Assembly: GCA_018823795.1 (NCBI GenBank)
Contig: JAHJGZ010000041.1
Location: forward strand, 1-57,877
Source of the DNA: Candidatus Omnitrophota bacterium
Lineage (GTDB): Bacteria; Omnitrophota; Omnitrophia; JAHJGZ01
Direction of reading: 5' to 3'
Length of the DNA stretch: 57,877 nt
Below the pieces are notes generated by a model. That model was not told where the DNA came from, searched no databases, and was given only the letters and a program-made list of their open reading frames with translations. Position 1 is the stretch's first letter. Every line of letters begins with the position of its first letter. A program made the position numbers and the translations under genes. Shown one piece after another: positions 1-7,565 of this stretch.

Positions 1-1
1 C

Positions 2-1780
2 GAGAGTTCAAGTCAAGACGCGACTGTCACAAGAGAAAAACTTTCAAAAGAATCAGCAATTAAGAATGTTCGTGAAGAAAAAAGTGGCGGGACGGAACTT
101 CTTCAACGTGTGACAGACTATGAGCTTGCGATTAAAGAACGGGACGCATTTCTTGAACAAGCACGGGGAGAGAAGAAAGAGCTCGGGCGTGAAGTGGGAC
201 AGTTGAAGAAGGAAATCTACGAACTCAAACACAATGCGGATCTTAATAAAAAGGAAAGTAATGAATTTGAATACTTAAGTCTTGAGCTTGAAAAAACAAA
301 AGAACTCGTTACAAAAAAAACTGATGAGATTAAAAGTCTTAAAGAAGCGTTGCAGTCTACTGACCGCAGCCAGGGGGAGCTTACCGTAGATGAAAGACGC
401 ATGAAGGAGATACGCAGTGAAAATGAAAACCTTAAAATCCTTTTACAAGACCTGCAACACGACAATGAACAGTTGCGACGGATTCAAGTAGCCTATAATG
501 AGTTAAAAAATAAATATGAATATCTTGAAGGTGAAATTAGAGAATTCGCTGCCGAACGATCGACTTTTGATGATTTAGAAAAAAGGTGTAGTACCACAGG
601 TAACACGTTAAAACAGCAAGAACAAGAATGTAAAACATTGCGGGACACGGTAACAAATCAAAATAAAGAAATAAAACAACTGAAAAATCGATTAAACGAT
701 ACATTAATAAGTGGTGATGAAGAAAAAGAAGAGCTACGGGAAAAGATGAAAGGTTTGAAAGACAGAGAGGAAACAATAGAACAACTACAAACAGAGAAAC
801 ATAGCCTCAGTGAACACGTGAAACAGTTACAAGAAGAATTGACAGGCAGGGGCGAAGCAGTAGAAAAACTTGATGATGAAAAGGAAAAGTTAAAGGCATT
901 GTTGCAAGATATGCAGCATGATAACGAGCAGTTACACAACGTCAAGACGCAATTGGATACGATGGCATCTAAATGTCGTTATCTTGAAAGTGAGTCAAAA
1001 GACTTTGAACAAACGCAGGAACAGCTCGGCGATTTAAAAGCAAAAAATGATGAACTCATGCGGCAGTATAAAGAGCAGAAAAAGAGCTATTCTGTTGAGT
1101 TCGAGAAAAATGAGGAGTTACGAAAGAAAATAACCACGATGAAAGAAGAAATGCTTTCTCTCGGGGAGAAAATAGATATACGTGAAGGTGAGAGGGATAA
1201 GGCACATGATCGTATACAGCAATTGGAAGCCGACAGAGAAACATTTGTAGAGATGGAAAAAACCTATAATGAAATACGTGAAAAATTTGCATTATTGAAT
1301 GCCGATTTTGACAAATACCGTGATGAAAAAGAGCGACTCATACGTGAACAAGATACGCTTATGGCCGAACAAGATAAGAAGATTGATGAACTTGATCAGA
1401 AATGTAAAAAATTAATTGACCATAGTGAATTGCAACAGAAAACTATCAAGGAACTTACCGTGCGACATGAAGAACAAGCAGCTATGCAAAAACGGATTAA
1501 AGTACAGCAGGATATTTCGCAACATGAAAACACATTAAAGGGGTTAGTAAAGGAACAAGAATACTTTGAAAGTGAAATTGTGGGACAGGAAAGCAAGATT
1601 AAGGATGTGTTGGCTCAACAAGCAACGGTTGAAAAAGAACTGGTGCGTTTAAAGCAAGAACAAAAGCATTTAATTGAAAGAGCAAAGTTAAAAGAAAAAC
1701 AGCGTTTGCCAAAGTTGTCTTCTGCACATGTCAGTATTGTCTCTCCGAATGGAATTTCTAAAGAAAAAGTTTCTTCTTAA
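2..1780 (+). CDS. Long coiled-coil protein, 5' end outside the window
   Basis: The frame is open from base 2 to the stop at 1778-1780. The first internal GTG (110) has no ribosome binding site and coiled-coil sequence continues upstream of it, so this is the 3' part of a longer gene rather than a gene starting at 110. About 590 residues are visible, almost all charged heptad sequence (Glu, Lys, Gln, Leu rich). One block recurs: LLQDLQHDNEQL near base 450 and LLQDMQHDNEQL near 900, so the rod contains internal duplication. There is no catalytic motif, signal peptide or membrane helix in the visible part. The tail is Ser/Lys rich and ends in VSS. It resembles SMC- or myosin-like filament proteins only in being a coiled coil, and I would not assign a function. 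No gene follows until the promoter at 1974. Confidence 0.85.
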   Translation, partial: ESSSQDATVTREKLSKESAIKNVREEKSGGTELLQRVTDYELAIKERDAFLEQARGEKKELGREVGQLKKEIYELKHNADLNKKESNEFEYLSLELEKTKELVTKKTDEIKSLKEALQSTDRSQGELTVDERRMKEIRSENENLKILLQDLQHDNEQLRRIQVAYNELKNKYEYLEGEIREFAAERSTFDDLEKRCSTTGNTLKQQEQECKTLRDTVTNQNKEIKQLKNRLNDTLISGDEEKEELREKMKGLKDREETIEQLQTEKHSLSEHVKQLQEELTGRGEAVEKLDDEKEKLKALLQDMQHDNEQLHNVKTQLDTMASKCRYLESESKDFEQTQEQLGDLKAKNDELMRQYKEQKKSYSVEFEKNEELRKKITTMKEEMLSLGEKIDIREGERDKAHDRIQQLEADRETFVEMEKTYNEIREKFALLNADFDKYRDEKERLIREQDTLMAEQDKKIDELDQKCKKLIDHSELQQKTIKELTVRHEEQAAMQKRIKVQQDISQHENTLKGLVKEQEYFESEIVGQESKIKDVLAQQATVEKELVRLKQEQKHLIERAKLKEKQRLPKLSSAHVSIVSPNGISKEKVSS

Positions 1781-1973
1781 CATGATAAAAAGAGCTACAT
1801 TGCTTTTCTTGGTCATAGGTTAGAAGAGTTCTGAGAAAAAATAGTACGGGCATGCTTTCTGCAAAAAATCTCCAACAGCTTTCAGTAATGATGAGCAGTA
1901 AGTCATTTTCTTAAGAGCACTTATTAAAAGAAATAACAACCATTTATCAGCCTAAAATATTTTTTTAACGGGG

Positions 1974-2002
1974 TTTACATTATAGAGAGTTTTCACTATA
2001 AT
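1974..2002 (+). promoter_or_regulatory. Sigma70-type promoter of the 2051-8561 cluster
   Basis: TTTACA (1974-1979) and a perfect TATAAT (1997-2002) are separated by exactly 17 bases. They sit about 50 bases upstream of the lipoprotein start codon, in an AT-rich gap without coding potential. The predicted transcription start is near 2009. Confidence 0.85.
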
Positions 2003-2050
2003 GTAGCACTCAAAATATATATAAACTAATTAAACTAAGGTGAGGGATAT

Positions 2051-2425
2051 ATGAAACAATGGTGCGCAATTATAGGTATTATTTTTCTTATTACCGGAAT
2101 GTTTGGATGTGCTTCACGAGTTGAAAAGAGGCTTTATCATGAACCAATGAATACTATTCAGCGGGAATTTTATGATGTCCAAGTAATGTATGAGAGCAGG
2201 AAACTGAAGGAAACGATAGAATTAGGCGAAGCATTTATTGCAAAATACCAACGTGATATCTTAACGGTTGCGGTGAAATATTATATAGCAATAAGTTATC
2301 AAAAAATAGGGCGAAAAGACAAGGCTGAAATGTTATTTCAAGATATTAAAAGAACCAATCCGGAAGATGATTGGGGGAAATTAGCAACCGTTGGGTTGGC
2401 AGAGTTGAAGGAGAGTCGCACCTAG
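2051..2425 (+). CDS. Small TPR-like lipoprotein
   Basis: 124 residues. A hydrophobic signal segment (IIGIIFLITGMFGC) ends in a lipobox with Cys20, so the protein should be lipid-anchored on the outer side of the inner membrane or in the outer membrane. The mature part (residues about 35-118) is helical and contains TPR-like pairs, for example SYQKIGRKDKAEMLFQDI, the pattern of the tetratricopeptide parts of outer-membrane assembly lipoproteins such as BamD or YbgF. It is far shorter than BamD. The start is fixed by a good Shine-Dalgarno (AAGGTGAGG) just before the ATG. It is the first gene after the promoter at 1974. A scaffold role in the envelope is inference. Confidence 0.85.
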   Translation: MKQWCAIIGIIFLITGMFGCASRVEKRLYHEPMNTIQREFYDVQVMYESRKLKETIELGEAFIAKYQRDILTVAVKYYIAISYQKIGRKDKAEMLFQDIKRTNPEDDWGKLATVGLAELKESRT

Positions 2426-2454
2426 CGGACTGAGGCGGAAGAAAGGAATAATGC

Positions 2455-2856
2455 ATGAAAGAAGTACAGCTGAATCGTATTAAAGTAGATGAAAACAGGA
2501 ATGAACAAGTGATCGTTTTAAAAGAAACAAATGGGAAAACCTTGTTGCCTGTTGTCATAGGAATGTCAGAAGTTACTGCTATAAAGTTTAAATTGAGCGG
2601 TATTGAGCCACCACGACCGTTGACGCATGATCTTTTAAATAATTTGATTACTACATTGGGAGCGAAACTCAAAAAGGTTATTATTGATAAATTAGAAGAT
2701 CGAACTTTTTTTGCAAAATTAGTTATTGAAAATAAAGAAGGCAATGAAATCTTTATTGATGCACGTCCCAGCGACAGCATTGCGCTTGCATTGCGAGCTG
2801 AAATTCCGATTTTCGTTGATGAATTGATTCTTGAAAAAGCCGGTATACAGCCATAA
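2455..2856 (+). CDS. Bifunctional nuclease family protein (DUF151)
   Basis: 133 residues, the normal size for a stand-alone DUF151 domain. Recognisable family features are the opening pattern (VQLNRIKVDENRNEQVIVLKE), the PVVIGMSEVTAIKF segment and the conserved RPSDSIALALRAEIPIFV block. Plant and archaeal members have been described as nucleases with combined DNase and RNase activity; bacterial members are widespread and poorly characterised. The start has an upstream GAAAGGAAT ribosome binding site. It lies 29 bases after the lipoprotein stop and is presumably co-transcribed. There is no signal peptide, so it should be cytoplasmic. Confidence 0.93.
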   Translation: MKEVQLNRIKVDENRNEQVIVLKETNGKTLLPVVIGMSEVTAIKFKLSGIEPPRPLTHDLLNNLITTLGAKLKKVIIDKLEDRTFFAKLVIENKEGNEIFIDARPSDSIALALRAEIPIFVDELILEKAGIQP

Positions 2857-2959
2857 AAGCAAAGATAAAAGATAAATGATAAAAGATTTAGGTTGGCAGA
2901 ACAAAACATCCTTTTTTCCTTTATCCTTTTTACTTTAACCTTGGTGAAATTAACTCGAT

Positions 2960-3895
2960 ATGGAAACTATCTATGACGTTATAATCATTGGTGGTGGTGG
3001 CGCGGGTCTTACCGCCGCTCTGTATACATCGCGAGGGCATTTAAAAACGGTCTTGTTTGAAAAAAATATTTCCGGAGGGCAAATTGCTATAACGGATTTA
3101 GTAGAAAATTATCCCGGCTTTCCCGAGGGGATTATGGGTTCAGAAATTTCGGCGAAAATGGAAGAGCAAGCTAAAAAATATGGGACGACAATAGAGTATC
3201 AGAACGTGCAAAAAATTTCTAAAAAAGATGAAACATTTTGTGTAAAAACTGACGAAGGGGTATGGCATTCAAGAGCGGTCATTGTTGCAACCGGCGCACG
3301 TTTTCGAATGCTTAAGGTTCCGGGAGAGCGAGAATACATCGGCAAAGGAGTTTCGTATTGTGCTACTTGTGATGCTCCATTTTTTAACAATAAAACAGTT
3401 GCGGTGATTGGTGGCGGTGATGCGGCTCTGCAGGAGGGATTGTTTTTGACAAAATTTGTACGACAGCTTCATATAGTTCATCGTCGTGACCAATTACGTG
3501 CAGGCCGTCTTTTGCAGAAAAGGGCTCGAGCGAATGAAAAAGTGAGTTTTGAACTCAATTCTGTAGTAACTGAAATTAAAGGAACTCATACCGTTGAGCG
3601 AGTTATTCTTAAGGATGTCAAAACAAATCAGACAAGGGAGTTAGCGGTTGGTGGAGTTTTTATTTTTATCGGACACGATCCGGTATCTGCATTCGTTGAC
3701 GGGTTTATCGAACGTGACACAGAAGGATATATCAAAACGGATCACAAGTTGCAAAGTTCAGTCCCCGGCATTTTTGTTTGTGGCGAGGTGCGACACGGTG
3801 CAGTGTGGCAACTTGTTGCAGCATGTGGCGAGGGATGTGAAGCAGCATTAAGCGTACAGCATTATCTGGAAAAGTTGGATGGTGGTGTCTCATAA
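2960..3895 (+). CDS. trxB: Thioredoxin reductase
   Basis: 311 residues, the normal TrxB length. It transfers electrons from NADPH through FAD and a redox disulfide to thioredoxin in the cytoplasm. Visible motifs are an N-terminal FAD-binding GGGGAG, the redox-active CATC (in YCATCDAPF), an NADPH-binding GGGDAA followed by HRRDQLRA, and a C-terminal FAD motif. The last reads GIFVCGEVRHGAVWQLV: the usual GD before the flavin is GE, and the usual RQ is WQ, so the flavin-contacting loop is divergent. The preceding gap (2857-2959) holds A/T-rich simple repeats and no clear ribosome binding site. A TlpA-like thioredoxin follows directly, which fits a shared redox role. Confidence 0.95.
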   Translation: METIYDVIIIGGGGAGLTAALYTSRGHLKTVLFEKNISGGQIAITDLVENYPGFPEGIMGSEISAKMEEQAKKYGTTIEYQNVQKISKKDETFCVKTDEGVWHSRAVIVATGARFRMLKVPGEREYIGKGVSYCATCDAPFFNNKTVAVIGGGDAALQEGLFLTKFVRQLHIVHRRDQLRAGRLLQKRARANEKVSFELNSVVTEIKGTHTVERVILKDVKTNQTRELAVGGVFIFIGHDPVSAFVDGFIERDTEGYIKTDHKLQSSVPGIFVCGEVRHGAVWQLVAACGEGCEAALSVQHYLEKLDGGVS

Positions 3896-3941
3896 TCATT
3901 ACGCGTAGGATAGTTTTTAAAATATATACGGGAGATTAGTT

Positions 3942-4433
3942 GTGAAAAATAGTATATTAAAATTATGTGTGTTATGTGTAGCCGTTTTAATACTGCCATG
4001 TACGAGTGTGCAAAGTGCAACAGGAGGGCAAGGCAGCAAAGCACTTGATAGTCTTGTCCACGATATGAATGGTAGCGATGTTGCATTAGAACAATATCGG
4101 GGAGAAAATCCTTTGTTACTTGTTTTTTTTGCTACATGGTGTCCACCGTGTAAACAAGAAGTTCCGGAACTGATTCGTATTACTAATAGCTATAAGGAGC
4201 AAGGCCTCTTAGTCTGTGCCGTGAGTGTTGATAATGCACGATCAGTACTTCCTCCGTTTATTGAAAAAAAGGGAATTAATTATACCGTCTTGCATGACGG
4301 GTACAGAACAGCAGCGGAACAATATAAGGTTTCCGGTATTCCAACAAATATGCTCATAGATCGAAACGGTATCATTATATTTCGAGGAAATCGTTTGCCG
4401 TCACCAAAAGAGATTGATTCCGTTCTTAATTAG
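3942..4433 (+). CDS. TlpA/ResA-like thiol-disulfide oxidoreductase
   Basis: 163 residues. A Sec signal peptide (positively charged start, hydrophobic core LKLCVLCVAVLILPC, cleavage probably after VQSA) is followed by a thioredoxin fold with the active site FATWCPPCKQEVP. The cis-proline region is VSGIPTNMLIDRNG. This is the pattern of periplasmic, membrane-tethered or soluble reductants that serve cytochrome c maturation or protein disulfide reduction. The gene starts with GTG, preceded by GGGAG at a suitable distance. It sits 46 bases behind trxB. Which substrate it reduces cannot be told from the sequence. Confidence 0.92.
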   Translation: MKNSILKLCVLCVAVLILPCTSVQSATGGQGSKALDSLVHDMNGSDVALEQYRGENPLLLVFFATWCPPCKQEVPELIRITNSYKEQGLLVCAVSVDNARSVLPPFIEKKGINYTVLHDGYRTAAEQYKVSGIPTNMLIDRNGIIIFRGNRLPSPKEIDSVLN

Positions 4434-4472
4434 TATTATAATAGCGTAGAAATTTAACAAGGAGGATAGTCA

Positions 4473-4790
4473 ATGAAGTTTAATCCAAATGAGGATTTCA
4501 ATAAAAACGTAAGCAAGTTATTGTCGCTTCTAAAAAATATGTTGAAAAACCAAAAGATAGACTCGAAAGAACTAAATGAATTTTTTGGGAAAAAAGATAT
4601 TAATCTCAATTTATGCTTTTTTACCTTTTTACCTTTTCCTCTTGAAGACCTTGACGATTTAGATCTTGACGAACTTGGAGAAGAGGGATTAAATGCTGTC
4701 GGTAAAAAAGATAACGATTCGGATGATCTTAAATTTGAGATCAATAGCCATGATGTTGACTTTCTTAGAAAATATGGCATGAAATTTTAA
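4473..4790 (+). CDS. Small acidic protein of unknown function
   Basis: 105 residues, preceded by a strong ribosome binding site (AAGGAGG) at good spacing; that is the main reason to accept it over the antisense frame. The N-terminal half is a basic, Asn/Lys/Leu-rich helix (residues 1-45). The middle is a short hydrophobic run (LCFFTFLPFP) followed by a strongly acidic stretch (LEDLDDLDLDELGEEG). I do not recognise a family. It lacks a signal peptide and metal motifs. The gene is followed by a palindrome (4797) and a strong terminator (4841), so it ends the first half of the cluster. Confidence 0.7.
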   Translation: MKFNPNEDFNKNVSKLLSLLKNMLKNQKIDSKELNEFFGKKDINLNLCFFTFLPFPLEDLDDLDLDELGEEGLNAVGKKDNDSDDLKFEINSHDVDFLRKYGMKF

Positions 4791-4796
4791 AACGTA

Positions 4797-4816
4797 CCTG
4801 CCTGCCGGCAGGCAGG
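4797..4816. repeat. Perfect 20-bp palindrome, likely dispersed repeat
   Basis: CCTGCCTGCCGGCAGGCAGG is a perfect inverted repeat lying between the stop codon at 4790 and the terminator at 4841. Only one copy is in this window. I recall similar GC-rich palindromes scattered through genomes of uncultivated bacteria, but cannot verify that here. Confidence 0.75.
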
Positions 4817-4840
4817 AATGCTGGCAAATAATTAATACTT

Positions 4841-4876
4841 GTAAGGGGGCGCAGATCAGCGCCCCCTTACGTTTTA
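4841..4876 (+). terminator. Rho-independent terminator
   Basis: A perfect 12-bp stem (GTAAGGGGGCGC paired with GCGCCCCCTTAC) with a 6-base loop, followed by GTTTTATAT. It lies only about 25 bases before the endonuclease IV start, so that gene needs read-through or a promoter I could not see. Confidence 0.9.
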
Positions 4877-4901
4877 TATGTTTAATATAAGAGGAAAAGG
4901 T

Positions 4902-5747
4902 ATGTTGCTTGGCGCTCACATGTCAATTGCGGGTGGTGTTGACAAGGCACTTGATCGTGGTAAGGGGGTTGGTTGTAACGTAATACAGATTTTTACCAAA
5001 AGCAACAATAGCTGGCAAGCACGGCCACTCAGCGGTGATGAAGTAAAAATATTTTTTGAGAAGAAAGAAAAAACGGGCATTATCTCTGTCATTGCACACA
5101 CTGCCTATTTGATCAATAGTGCAACTCCAGATAAAGCATTATTTCAGAAATCGCAACAAGCACTTATTACGGAAGTTGAACGAGCCGAAACGCTCCGCAT
5201 TCCCTATCTTATTATGCATCCCGGATCACATATGGGGGCGGGTGAGAAAAAAGGCATACAGACGATCAGCCATTGTTTAAAAAATGTCCTTGATGAAACA
5301 AAACATTGTGAAGTAACTATTTTGCTTGAGACGACGGCAGGCCAAGGAACGTCTCTTGGACATACCTTTGAACAACTAGCGCACATTATCGGTTTCATTG
5401 GGAGTGCGAAGAGAATTGGTGTGTGTTTTGATACGGCCCATGTATGTGCTGCTGGATATGAGTTCAGGACACGAAAGGGGTATGAGAAAACATTTTCTCG
5501 GTTTGATACAATAATTGGCCTTGAGTATCTTAAGGTGTTTCATCTTAATGATTCCAAAAAAGAACGTGGTTCTCGTGTCGATAGACATGAACACATCGGA
5601 AAAGGATATTTAGGGCTCCAACCATTTCGCATGCTTATGCGAGATAAACGGTTTAACAATATTCCGATGATTTTGGAGACGCCGAAGGCTCCTGATTTAG
5701 CTGAAGATAAAATGAATTTGGAAACGCTGAGAAAATTGGTACAATGA
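4902..5747 (+). CDS. nfo: Endonuclease IV (AP endonuclease)
   Basis: 281 residues, the normal length for this zinc-dependent TIM-barrel enzyme, which cuts DNA 5' to abasic sites in base excision repair. Family motifs are all present: LLGAHMSIAGG at the start, IMHPGSHMGAG, LLETTAGQGTSLG, GVCFDTAHVCAAGY, HLNDSKKERGSRVDRHEHIGKG and PMILETPK; together they contain the expected His, Asp and Glu zinc ligands. I chose ATG 4902 rather than the in-frame ATG 4878, because GAGGAAAAGG precedes 4902 and 4878 lies in the terminator tail. Transcription is puzzling, with a strong terminator directly upstream. Confidence 0.96.
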   Translation: MLLGAHMSIAGGVDKALDRGKGVGCNVIQIFTKSNNSWQARPLSGDEVKIFFEKKEKTGIISVIAHTAYLINSATPDKALFQKSQQALITEVERAETLRIPYLIMHPGSHMGAGEKKGIQTISHCLKNVLDETKHCEVTILLETTAGQGTSLGHTFEQLAHIIGFIGSAKRIGVCFDTAHVCAAGYEFRTRKGYEKTFSRFDTIIGLEYLKVFHLNDSKKERGSRVDRHEHIGKGYLGLQPFRMLMRDKRFNNIPMILETPKAPDLAEDKMNLETLRKLVQ

Positions 5748-5780
5748 TTATATTGATTACGTATAACGGTGAGGTAAATA

Positions 5781-5936
5781 ATGAAGCAAAAATGTGATAC
5801 CTGTGACAGCAAAGTTGACGAAGTAAAGCGAGTTGTTATCGGGAAGGATTATGACCGGTCAAAAGCGATTCCTCTTTATAACTGTCCTGATTGTTTTGAA
5901 AAAAAGCTTAAAGAGAGATTACACAATAAGAAATAA
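5781..5936 (+). CDS. 51-residue zinc-ribbon protein
   Basis: A short gene with a good ribosome binding site (GGTGAGG) 6 bases before ATG. The 51-residue product has two CxxC pairs, CDTC at residues 5-8 and CPDC at 35-38, spaced as in a zinc ribbon or treble-clef knuckle, then a basic Lys-rich tail ending in NKK. It starts 33 bases after nfo and ends 4 bases before the next start, so it is translated within the same unit. Annotating the next gene from 5833 would overlap and hide this one. Its role is unknown; similar tiny zinc ribbons often assist nucleic-acid or metal-handling proteins, which is only a suggestion here. Confidence 0.85.
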   Translation: MKQKCDTCDSKVDEVKRVVIGKDYDRSKAIPLYNCPDCFEKKLKERLHNKK

Positions 5937-5940
5937 CACA

Positions 5941-6753
5941 ATGAGATCTGCTTCGGTTATGTATAGTATGAAATGTTTTATAGGAGTTTGTGTATTGCTT
6001 TGTAGTGTACTCTCTCCAGTATATGCTCATGACATGCTGTATACCGACTGGGAAATACTCCTGAAGACATGTGTTCAGGATGGGGATATCAATTATTCGT
6101 TATTAAAGGAGAACGAATCTCTGCTGTATACGTTTATTAACACTATCGCATTAGTATCGTATGAACACTATCAAACATTTTCCGACAAAGAAAAACTTGC
6201 CTTTTGGATAAATACGCATAATGCATTTTCTCTTTCTCTCGTGCTTAAAAACCCTCTTGCAGAAAGCTTCAAAGATGTGGATAATGGTCCACAGGGTAAA
6301 TTTTTTACTGTCTTTGGCCGTACAGTAAGTCTCAATGATGTGAAGCATACCTATATACGGAGTCGGTTTCATGATGAACGTATCCATTTTGCTCTTGCTG
6401 CACCGGCGCGTGGTTTTCCTCAGGTGCGTAATGAAGCATATTTAGATGCCTATCTTGATCTATTGTTAGAAGACGACGTCGTTCGTTTTATTATACGTGA
6501 GGAAAATGTGCAGATTAATCATGAAGAGAAAAAAATATATCTTTCAAAACTGTTTAAATGGTTCGGCGTCGATTTTATAAAACGGTACGGTATACGAAGC
6601 GGGATGCTTCAAAAATTTTCCGCCAGTGAACGAGCCGTCCTTAATTTTTTAGGTTCGCATTTAAAGGACCAAAAGAAATTCATAATGAGTGGGGATTTTA
6701 CTATTGTCTATCGTGATTTTGATTGGACCATGAATCGAGGTGGCAAACAATGA
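5941..6753 (+). CDS. Exported DUF547 protein
   Basis: 270 residues from ATG 5941. ATG 5959 and 5968 are alternative starts that keep the signal peptide MKCFIGVCVLLCSVLSPVYA. The mature region carries the DUF547 pattern: LAFWINTHNAFSL, VFGRTVSLNDVKHTYIR, a histidine-containing IHFALAAPARGFP segment and a following AYLDAYLDLLL helix. Typical members have Cys-Ala-Ser-Ser-Cys-Pro at the last motif; here the cysteines are replaced by Ala and Gly, which could mean loss of a metal or catalytic site. DUF547 has no firmly established function. The stop overlaps the next start (ATGA at 6750-6753), so the two are translationally coupled. Confidence 0.88.
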   Translation: MRSASVMYSMKCFIGVCVLLCSVLSPVYAHDMLYTDWEILLKTCVQDGDINYSLLKENESLLYTFINTIALVSYEHYQTFSDKEKLAFWINTHNAFSLSLVLKNPLAESFKDVDNGPQGKFFTVFGRTVSLNDVKHTYIRSRFHDERIHFALAAPARGFPQVRNEAYLDAYLDLLLEDDVVRFIIREENVQINHEEKKIYLSKLFKWFGVDFIKRYGIRSGMLQKFSASERAVLNFLGSHLKDQKKFIMSGDFTIVYRDFDWTMNRGGKQ

Positions 6754-7544
6754 AAAAGTATCTCAAGGTTGCTGCAATTCAACTCAACCCTAATGAAGAT
6801 AGTGCTGGTAATATAGAAAAAGCGGTCGCCTCTATAACGAACGCATGTGAAAAAGGGGTAGAACTAGTAATTCTTCCCGAATTGTTCATCTATCGCGGTG
6901 ATCCAAAGCGGTATAAAGAAGTGGCCGAACGCATTAATGGGCCGATAACAAGTTTTTTTATGAGCCTTGCCAAACAATTACGAGTGAATATAGTACTCGG
7001 GAGTATACTCGAGCGAAGCTCTCAGATGAATAGATATTATGATACAACGGTGTATATTTCATCACGTGGGGAAGTATGTGCACATTATAGAAAAATTAAT
7101 CTTTTCCATATAAAGTTTAATAAAAAAATAATTAATGAAAAAAAATATTTTCTCGAGGGACGAAAGATTGTGTCAAGCTGTATTGCAGGTCATACCATTG
7201 GCTTTGCTATTTGTTTTGATCTTCGATTTCCAGACCTCTTTCATTGTTTACGAAGGCGGCAGACTGAAATACTCTGCATCCCTTCTAATTTTACGCATGC
7301 GACAGGGAGGGCACATTGGCAAGTGCTGCTGCGTAATCGTGCAATAGAAACGCAAAGTTTTATTATTGCTGCAAATTGTTGTGGAAAAGATCCCTATACG
7401 CATACGCGAAGTTTCGGCCATAGTATGATTGTTGATCCGTGGGGAAGGGTTTTAGCAGAAATGGGAGAGAAAGAAGGATTGATAACTGCCGAGATTGATT
7501 TTGGCTATTTAAAAAAGATTCGTAAACGCTTACCAATAAAATAA
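6750..7544 (+). CDS. Nitrilase-superfamily carbon-nitrogen hydrolase
   Basis: 264 residues starting at ATG 6750, which overlaps the previous stop and has GAGGTGG upstream. A longer in-frame start at 6723 would add nine residues before the conserved KVAAIQLN strand and is unlikely. The Glu-Lys-Cys catalytic triad is visible: E in LVILPELFIY, K in HYRKINLFH and C in GFAICFDLRFPDLF. The end motif SMIVDPWGRVLAEMGEKEGL is also typical. Members hydrolyse amides or carbamoyl compounds (omega-amidase, deaminated-glutathione amidase, N-carbamoylputrescine amidase and others). The substrate cannot be assigned. There is no signal peptide. Confidence 0.93.
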   Translation: MKKYLKVAAIQLNPNEDSAGNIEKAVASITNACEKGVELVILPELFIYRGDPKRYKEVAERINGPITSFFMSLAKQLRVNIVLGSILERSSQMNRYYDTTVYISSRGEVCAHYRKINLFHIKFNKKIINEKKYFLEGRKIVSSCIAGHTIGFAICFDLRFPDLFHCLRRRQTEILCIPSNFTHATGRAHWQVLLRNRAIETQSFIIAANCCGKDPYTHTRSFGHSMIVDPWGRVLAEMGEKEGLITAEIDFGYLKKIRKRLPIK

Positions 7545-7565
7545 TCTATAAGCCCTATACTTGCT

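Noticed and set aside
2346-2909. 187-residue minus-strand frame
   Set aside because: It overlaps the lipoprotein and DUF151 genes, which have ribosome binding sites and family motifs. The minus product has no recognisable feature.
4454-4780. 108-residue minus-strand frame opposite the small acidic protein
   Set aside because: The + frame has a strong ribosome binding site (AAGGAGG) and sits in the cluster; the minus frame is Ser-rich shadow sequence.
4878-4901. Longer start for endonuclease IV
   Set aside because: ATG 4878 sits in the terminator tail; ATG 4902 has GAGGAAAAGG upstream and begins the conserved N terminus.
5833-5940. Longer start for the DUF547 protein
   Set aside because: It would overlap the zinc-ribbon gene and place 36 residues before the signal peptide.
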